This document shows positions 8,500 to 12,625 of a stretch of 12,625 bases of DNA, one piece after another. The notes below the pieces were generated by a model. That model had not been told where the DNA came from. It saw only the letters and a list, made by a program, of their open reading frames with translations, and searched no databases. The translations under genes and the position numbers were made by a program. The stretch's first letter is position 1, and each line of letters begins with the position of its first letter. Location: the NCBI GenBank assembly GCA_040878115.1, contig JBBDMV010000138.1, positions 1 to 12,625 on the forward strand, read 5' to 3'. The DNA comes from JBBDMU01 sp040878115 (GTDB lineage Bacteria > Bacteroidota > Rhodothermia > Balneolales > Natronogracilivirgulaceae).

Positions 8500-8872
8500 G
8501 TTGTGAAGTATTAATTGTATCATGCAATGATTTAACAAGGTAAATTTTTGGTAGACGTACTATCATGTGTGATGAGGGAAATACGTTCAGAGTCATTAAA
8601 AATAATGTGTTTCAACGAATGGTTGTCAGGCTTGATTAGATCAATGTTTCCGCTTCCTGTTCTGCTTTGATTGAGTTCTGTTAAAAAGTTCAATGTGACA
8701 CTCTTTTTTTATGCCCGGATCATTTTGTACATTCACAGAATCGCACTCTGCAAATCCGGATGCAGCTATAAAGGTGTGTTAGGATAAGTAGTTAAAATTA
8801 TGTAATTTACCCATCATAGATAAAGCGGCAGGCTTCTTGCCGAGAATAGAAAATATAAGAGATAAAGAAAAT
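8500..8872 (+). other. Non-coding gap between ftsZ and hflK with several inverted repeats
   Basis: I see no supportable gene in these 373 nt. Small inverted repeats present are ATCAT/ATGAT around a 3-nt loop (8519-8531), TTGAT/ATCAA around TAG (8632-8645), CCGGAT (8715-8720) with ATCCGG (8754-8759), and CTGCA/TGCAG (8748-8765), whose loop contains that ATCCGG. A run of seven T is at 8704-8710 but has no strong stem directly before it. An AT-rich AAATTA-TG-TAATTT symmetry is at 8795-8808. The ftsZ transcript presumably ends here and the hflKC promoter presumably lies here, but I cannot place either one. Confidence 0.55.
8826..8842 (+). other. Small hairpin in the hflK leader
   Basis: CGGCAG and TTGCCG can pair over 6 bp (one G-U) around the loop GCTTC. 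It lies 30 nt before the preferred hflK ATG and contains the alternative TTG codon at 8837 in its 3' arm, which argues against that codon as a start. There is no U-tract after it, so it is not a classical terminator. Its function is unknown. Confidence 0.45.
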
Positions 8873-9874
8873 ATGGCTAATGAGAATTCTAACGACAATT
8901 TACCACCTGAACTACGTGCTTTAAAGCAGCACGTCGGTAAAATCATTTCAGGTGTTATTGTGTTGGCAGTGCTTTTCACCTCAATATATCAGGTTGGCCC
9001 TGAGGAGGTTGGAGTAGTCCTGCAATTTGGGAAATATGAAAGAACAGTAACACCGGGGCTGAACTATAAGTTGCCTTTGGGAATTGAAGAGGTTTACAGG
9101 ATCCCTGTTGAACGGCAGCTCAAGCAAGAGTTTGGTTTTCGGACTGGGGACGTTGGTGTTCGAACGGAATATATGCCTGACACACAGGACTTATTAGAAG
9201 AAGCTCAAATGCTGACCGGAGATTTAAATCTTGCCGATGTGGAATGGGTGGTGCAATACAGAATCCACGATCCATATCAGTATCTGTTCAGAGTTCGAAA
9301 TGCAGAAGGAACATTACATGATATGTCGGAAGCATCCATGAGGAAAATCGTTGGAGACCGCACCGTCAACGAAGTGCTGACAGTGGGCCGGCAGGAAGTT
9401 GGAACGCGTGTAGGGGAGTTTCTACAGGGGTTATGTGATGAGTATGAATTGGGCATTACCATTGACCAGGTAGTCTTGCAGGATGTAAATCCTCCTGATG
9501 ATGTAAGGGCTTCTTTTAATGCGGTCAACCAGGCCCAGCAACAACGGGAAACTTTAATTAATGAAGCCCTCTCGGATTTCAATCGCGTTATACCACGTGC
9601 TCGCGGAGCCGCCCTTGAAACCATTGAGCGCGCTGAAGGATTTGCAGTGAACCGGGTAAACGTAGCAGAAGGTGAAGCCGATCGATTCTCCTCCATTTTT
9701 GAAGAGTACATCTTGGCACCGGAAGTGACGAAAAAACGACTATACCTTGAAACAATGAACGAAATATTGCCAAACATAGGCAACAAGATCATTATGGACG
9801 AGAACAGTAATAATGTTCTGCCTCTCTTGCAGATGCAAACAGGAGCAGGAAGAGCTTTGGAGGTATCAAACTAA
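8873..9874 (+). CDS. hflK: SPFH/band 7 membrane protein HflK
   Basis: HflK pairs with HflC to form a membrane-anchored cage around the FtsH protease and modulates its degradation of membrane proteins (known from E. coli). I chose the ATG at 8873, giving 333 residues, over an in-frame TTG at 8837 that sits inside a hairpin; an AAGAGAT stretch lies about 12 nt upstream of the ATG. The protein has a short polar N-terminus without the glycine-rich stretch of the E. coli protein, one transmembrane helix (about 21-38), then the SPFH domain starting at VGPEEVGVVLQFGKY and PGLNYKLP. Further on are DRTVNEVLTVGR, VVLQDVNPPDDVRASF and an Ala/Glu/Arg-rich coiled coil with ARGAALETIERAEG, all typical of HflK. 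It overlaps hflC by one base (TAATG), so the pair is co-translated. No ftsH lies in the window. Confidence 0.93.
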   Translation: MANENSNDNLPPELRALKQHVGKIISGVIVLAVLFTSIYQVGPEEVGVVLQFGKYERTVTPGLNYKLPLGIEEVYRIPVERQLKQEFGFRTGDVGVRTEYMPDTQDLLEEAQMLTGDLNLADVEWVVQYRIHDPYQYLFRVRNAEGTLHDMSEASMRKIVGDRTVNEVLTVGRQEVGTRVGEFLQGLCDEYELGITIDQVVLQDVNPPDDVRASFNAVNQAQQQRETLINEALSDFNRVIPRARGAALETIERAEGFAVNRVNVAEGEADRFSSIFEEYILAPEVTKKRLYLETMNEILPNIGNKIIMDENSNNVLPLLQMQTGAGRALEVSN

Positions 9875-10815
9875 TGAAACAATCCGTTTTTTATGCCATA
9901 CTGATTGCAGCAGCAGTCATCGGAGTAGTCGGTTACAGCAGCTTTTTTATTGTTGATGAAACAGAGCAGGCTATCATAACCCAGTTCGGTAAGCCGGTAG
10001 GCGATCCGGTTACTGATCCTGGCCTCAATTATAAACTTCCTTTCATCCAGCGGGTCAGTTATTTTGACAAACGGTACCTGGAATGGGATGGTGAGGCCAC
10101 CCAGATACCCACCAGTGATAAAACTTTTATTTTTGTTGATACTTTTGCACGTTGGGAAATCAGTGATCCATTGCAATTCTTTATTCGCCTGCGTGATGAA
10201 AATGGCGGGCAATCGAGGCTGGATGATATTCTCGACGGTGAAACCCGAAATGCAATTGCCAGTCATGAACTGCTCGAACTCGTGCGTTCAAGTAATCGGG
10301 AACCAGAGGAAACAGAAGAAGTTCTCGAAGAATTGGATCGGCTTGAAGACATTGATCTAGGACGTGATGATATCGAAGCCCTGGTTTTGGAAAGGGCCAA
10401 TGAGCGAACCTCTGATTTGGGGATTCGTATACTGGACTTTCGATTCAAGCGTATCAACTATGTTAATGAGGTTCGCCAGAGGATCTTTGAACGCATGATT
10501 AGTGAGCGTAACAGGATTTCCGAACTATATCGCTCGGAGGGCGAAGGAGAGGCGCTTCGAATCGCCGGTGAAAAAGAGCGTGAGTTGAACAGGATCGAAT
10601 CAGAAGCTGAACGTGAAAGCGATCGGATTCGGGGCCGGGCCGAAGCACAGGCCACAGCCATTTATGCGGCGTCTTATAACCGTAACGATACTTCCCGTGA
10701 GCTCTATGATTTCCTGAAAACCATGGAAACTTATGAGAGTACCTTCGATGATGAAACGACGGTTATTCTGAGTACCGATTCAGAGTTTTATAAATATCTG
10801 ATGAATTTGGACTAA
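9874..10815 (+). CDS. hflC: SPFH/band 7 membrane protein HflC
   Basis: This is the second subunit of the HflKC complex that encloses FtsH at the inner membrane, with its SPFH part on the periplasmic side in E. coli. The 313-residue product has an N-terminal transmembrane helix (about 5-27), FIVDETEQAIITQFGKP, PGLNYKLPFIQ, the HflC-type RYLEWDGEATQIPTSDK and FVDTFARWEISDP, a basic/acidic coiled coil (about 205-265) and the C-terminal DSEFYKYL. Between LVRSSNR and LGIRILDFRFKRINY lies a very acidic helix-like segment (about 143-177, rich in E, D, L and R) longer than I would expect for the E. coli protein. The ATG overlaps the hflK stop as TAATG. A strong hairpin terminator begins 6 nt after the stop. 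Confidence 0.94.
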   Translation: MKQSVFYAILIAAAVIGVVGYSSFFIVDETEQAIITQFGKPVGDPVTDPGLNYKLPFIQRVSYFDKRYLEWDGEATQIPTSDKTFIFVDTFARWEISDPLQFFIRLRDENGGQSRLDDILDGETRNAIASHELLELVRSSNREPEETEEVLEELDRLEDIDLGRDDIEALVLERANERTSDLGIRILDFRFKRINYVNEVRQRIFERMISERNRISELYRSEGEGEALRIAGEKERELNRIESEAERESDRIRGRAEAQATAIYAASYNRNDTSRELYDFLKTMETYESTFDDETTVILSTDSEFYKYLMNLD

Positions 10816-10820
10816 TTGCA

Positions 10821-10867
10821 TATATAAAAACACGTTGGCGACTTATTTGTCGCCATGTTTTTATATA
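10821..10867 (+). terminator. Intrinsic terminator after hflC
   Basis: The arms at 10821-10842 and 10849-10867 pair over 19 bp, interrupted only by a 3-nt bulge (CGT at 10833-10835) on the 5' side, around a 6-nt loop TTATTT. The upper stem is GC-rich (TGGCGAC/GTCGCCA), and the lower 3' arm ends in a T-rich stretch that acts as the U-tract. The 5' arm is A-rich, so the same structure could also terminate reverse-strand transcription. It ends the hflKC unit and isolates lptB. Confidence 0.85.
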
Positions 10868-10901
10868 GATTGTTTTGATATTATATGTCCTTCTTATTTC
10901 A

Positions 10902-10922
10902 GGCCAGTAAAGTAAACTGGTC
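10902..10922 (+). other. Inverted repeat in the lptB leader
   Basis: GGCCAGT and ACTGGTC form a 7-bp stem (one G-U) around the 7-nt loop AAAGTAA. It lies about 95 nt before lptB and is not followed by a T-run. It could be an operator, a leader-RNA hairpin or chance. The rest of the 150-nt gap is AT-rich and I could not assign a promoter with confidence. Confidence 0.35.
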
Positions 10923-10998
10923 ATGCATATGATGGCTGAAGCAACAATAATATAACCTCCACTTGTAAAAAATAAAGAACAGCACCTACTAGCGAGAC

Positions 10999-11017
10999 AG
11001 GAAAATCTGTACTTCCT
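10999..11017 (+). promoter_or_regulatory. Inverted repeat around the putative lptB ribosome binding site
   Basis: AGGAA (10999-11003) and TTCCT (11013-11017) can form a 5-bp stem with a 9-nt loop directly abutting the lptB ATG at 11018. AGGAA is the only Shine-Dalgarno-like sequence nearby, but in linear sequence it is too far from the ATG (14 nt between). An alternative stem, ACAG (10997-11000) with CTGT (11007-11010), would use some of the same bases. A role in translation control is inference. Confidence 0.35.
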
Positions 11018-11812
11018 ATGCCTGAGAACAAAACCGAAAATAATCCCAAATTAAACGGCTTGCAGCAGCCCGACAGCAAAGTGCAGCTTCATTGTTCCGG
11101 GTTGGTTAAAAGCTATAAAAAAAGAAGGGTTGTTGATAAAGTCTCCATTTCGGTGAATCAGGAGGAGATTGTTGGTTTACTGGGCCCTAACGGTGCAGGG
11201 AAAACGACTACTTTTTTTATGTTCGTCGGCCTGATTAGTCCTGAAAAGGGTGAAATCTTTTTAGATGAAGATGATATTACCCGTAAAGCCATGTATAAAA
11301 GGGCTAGATTAGGAATAGGGTATCTCTCCCAGGAAGCCAGCGTTTTTAGAAATTTGTCAGTACGTGAAAACCTGGAGTCTATTCTGGAATTTTTCCCCAT
11401 TAAAGCTGCCGAAAGGAAACAGCGTGCCGACGAATTGATTGAGGAGTTTCGCCTCCAAAGAGTAGTTAATAACAAAGGGTACAGCCTTTCCGGCGGGGAA
11501 CGCCGAAGAACGGAAATCGCCCGGGCCATGGTCACCAGGCCTAAATTTATTTTACTAGACGAACCTTTCGCTGGAGTAGATCCCATTGCTGTAGAAGATA
11601 TCCAGGAGATCATTATATCCCTGAAAGCCAAAAACATCGGGATATTGATCACCGATCACAACGTACATGAAACCCTGGCCATTACCGATCGGGCCTACCT
11701 CATGTTTGAAGGCCGGATCCTTAAATCGGGCTCTGCCGATTATCTTGCCGACGACGAAGAGGCCAGAAAGCTGTACTTAGGCCAGCAATTTAAATTAGAC
11801 CGGTATGGGTGA
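11018..11812 (+). CDS. lptB: LPS export ABC transporter ATPase LptB
   Basis: LptB is the cytoplasmic ATPase dimer that drives the LptFG transporter, extracting lipopolysaccharide from the inner membrane for transport across the periplasm. The 264-residue product has Walker A GPNGAGKTTT (56-65), the Q-loop YLSQEASVF (102-110), the signature LSGGERRR (157-164), Walker B FILLDEPFAGVDP (177-189), the H-loop ITDHNVHETL (211-220) and the ending YLGQQFKL, close to the E. coli LptB end YLGEDFRL. These match LptB better than LivF-type or generic ABC ATPases. It carries about 22 extra polar N-terminal residues compared with E. coli, but no other ATG lies before the ABC domain. No lptA, lptC or rpoN is adjacent, unlike in proteobacteria. 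It sits alone between a terminator and a 210-nt gap. Confidence 0.94.
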   Translation: MPENKTENNPKLNGLQQPDSKVQLHCSGLVKSYKKRRVVDKVSISVNQEEIVGLLGPNGAGKTTTFFMFVGLISPEKGEIFLDEDDITRKAMYKRARLGIGYLSQEASVFRNLSVRENLESILEFFPIKAAERKQRADELIEEFRLQRVVNNKGYSLSGGERRRTEIARAMVTRPKFILLDEPFAGVDPIAVEDIQEIIISLKAKNIGILITDHNVHETLAITDRAYLMFEGRILKSGSADYLADDEEARKLYLGQQFKLDRYG

Positions 11813-12022
11813 TCTTTGGTCCGCCAGGAGGACAATTGTGACTGTAGAAAGGTACCTGAACCAGTTTATATTTTAACCCTGGTTAGAAGTTAATTTCAGC
11901 GGATCTTGCCAGGAGAGGTTAAACGGCATATTTAATTCTAAGGTTTAATTCACTTCGTTCTTTTCGATTAAATTCTTAATTTTAAAAATAAAGCTAATCC
12001 ATAACTCAAAAAGAATTACAAA
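11813..12022 (+). other. Non-coding gap between lptB and the rhodanese gene, with an imperfect direct repeat
   Basis: GATCTT followed by GCCAGGAG occurs twice, at 11811-11830 (with 6 extra bases between the halves) and at 11902-11915. The first copy starts in the lptB stop codon. It contains AGGAGG, and 6 nt later a GTG opens a 12-codon frame ending at 11876. A weak stem AACCAG (11859-11864) with CTGGTT (11879-11884) has a 14-nt loop and no T-run. The last 80 nt are very AT-rich and presumably hold the promoter of the next gene, which I cannot pinpoint. Confidence 0.5.
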
Positions 12023-12349
12023 ATGGAAGTCAGGGAAATTGAAGTAAAAGAGCTTGAAAATAAGTTGGCGCAAAATGACAAGCCTTATGTCCTGGATGTT
12101 CGGGAACCGCATGAATTTGAAATCGCCAATATTAATGGTGACTTGATCCCGCTTGCCGAATTGGAAGATCGCCTTGGCGAAGTTAAAGCCGAAAAAGATG
12201 ATGAGATCATCGTTCACTGCCGCAGTGGTAAGAGAAGCGCTGAAGCCGTGAAGATATTACAGAAACACGGCTTCACTAACGCCAAAAACCTAAAAGGCGG
12301 CATCCATGAATGGGCTAAACAAATAGACCCATCATTGCCGATTTATTAA
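12023..12349 (+). CDS. Single-domain rhodanese-like protein
   Basis: The 108-residue protein is one rhodanese domain with almost no extension. The N-terminal EIEVKELENKL and VLDVREPHEFE (23-33) are the usual entry to the fold. Cys66 in HCRSGKRS (65-72) is the active-site loop, which in the family carries a persulfide and transfers sulfur to acceptors such as cyanide, thioredoxin or sulfur carriers. The C-terminal LKGGIHEWAK (90-99) is the second family signature. There is no signal peptide, so it should be cytoplasmic. The length is like GlpE or PspE without its leader, but it has no glp or psp neighbours and the physiological substrate cannot be told. It resembles the stand-alone or MoeB-fused rhodanese domains common in Bacteroidota. 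No Shine-Dalgarno is visible before the ATG, only an A-rich stretch. Confidence 0.9.
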   Translation: MEVREIEVKELENKLAQNDKPYVLDVREPHEFEIANINGDLIPLAELEDRLGEVKAEKDDEIIVHCRSGKRSAEAVKILQKHGFTNAKNLKGGIHEWAKQIDPSLPIY

Positions 12350-12432
12350 GATCTATAAAATATAAATGGAGTGTTTTGATAACCTGAGTTCGGTTAAAAA
12401 ATGAATTCATTAAGGCCAGGCAATAAACGTTT

Positions 12433-12625
12433 AACCCTTTCAGGGTTGCTTACTAGTTATCATTGCACTCCCGGATTTCATCCGGGGCTATGGATATTAA
12501 AGCCTTTCAGGCTTAGCCTGAGCGATCATTTCGTTCTGGAATTGATTTACAATGAAGGGAAACCCCGGCAGGGTTTCAGTATGTATATATATTTTAATAA
12601 ATAAGATATAGCTTCTATTGCAATA
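12433..12625. repeat. Cluster of short palindromic (REP-like) hairpins running to the window edge
   Basis: Five hairpins follow one another: AACCCT/AGGGTT (12433-12447), CCCGGAT/ATCCGGG (12470-12486) and AAGCCT/AGGCTT (12500-12514), all perfect and all with the triloop TTC; a degenerate 9-bp stem with one mismatch and one G-U (12517-12539); and GAAACCC/GGGTTTC with loop CGGCA (12559-12577). At 12610-12622 a stretch resembles 12455-12467, each ending in ATTGCA and 155 nt apart, which suggests a second unit starting at the edge. Arrays of this look occur between genes in Bacteroidota-type genomes and resemble REP elements tied to RAYT/IS200-like transposases; this link is inference. A 67-codon frame at 12401-12604 crosses the array and is probably not a gene. 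Confidence 0.65.

Noticed and set aside
8565..8639. 24-codon ATG frame in the ftsZ-hflK gap
   Set aside because: No ribosome binding site, no recognisable product, and a length expected by chance.
8590..8710. Small RNA closed by AGAGT near 8591 and ACTCT before the T7 run
   Set aside because: The pairing is long-range, short and needs bulges; there is no compact terminator stem before the T-run.
8837..8872. Upstream TTG start adding 12 residues to HflK
   Set aside because: The TTG lies in a hairpin arm and has no ribosome binding site; the ATG at 8873 gives a normal HflK N-terminus.
12433..12577. CRISPR-like spacing of repeats
   Set aside because: The stems differ in sequence, there is no constant repeat with regular spacers, and no cas gene is present.
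12401..12604. 67-codon open frame on the plus strand
   Set aside because: It runs straight through the hairpin array, starts in a palindromic AATGAATTCATT, has no ribosome binding site and its product shows no recognisable fold. Best read as a by-product of the repeats.

Overview
The window carries the distal half of a division and cell wall (dcw) cluster from a Gram-negative bacterium, followed by an hflK-hflC pair, a lone lptB, a small single-domain rhodanese gene and an array of small hairpins. Every gene I can support is on the plus strand. An LPS-export ATPase implies an outer membrane. The order murD-ftsW-murG-murC-ftsQ-ftsA-ftsZ, with no murB or ddl between murC and ftsQ, and the look of the proteins suggest the Bacteroidota/Rhodothermota/Balneolota part of the FCB superphylum. 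That placement is inference from gene order and protein feel; no marker here settles it.

Positions 1-8499 hold the dcw genes. murD is cut by the left edge. From murD to ftsQ the genes are tightly coupled (1-nt gap, 8-nt overlap, then two 4-nt ATGA overlaps), so they are almost certainly one transcript. Short gaps of 67 and 53 nt precede ftsA and ftsZ, and ftsZ has a strong ribosome binding site. MurD and MurC are cytoplasmic Mur ligases, MurG makes lipid II, FtsW polymerises glycan at the septum, FtsQ is a membrane scaffold of the divisome, and FtsA tethers the FtsZ ring to the membrane.

Positions 8500-8872 are a 373-nt non-coding gap with several small inverted repeats. hflK and hflC follow, overlapping by one base, and encode the two SPFH subunits that form the membrane cage around the FtsH protease in other bacteria. 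They end at the clearest terminator in the window (10821-10867).

Positions 10868-12349 hold lptB, with its own leader, and a 108-residue rhodanese-domain protein, separated by 210 nt containing a short imperfect duplication. From about 12400 to the right edge the DNA is a string of small hairpins, three with the same TTC loop. It looks like an interspersed palindromic repeat cluster running past the window, not a gene.

I found no prophage, transposase, defence system, CRISPR, rRNA or tRNA. The genes are ordinary housekeeping genes. The points worth a second look are the terminal hairpin array, unusual residues in FtsW, and possible RNA structures in the leaders of hflK and lptB.
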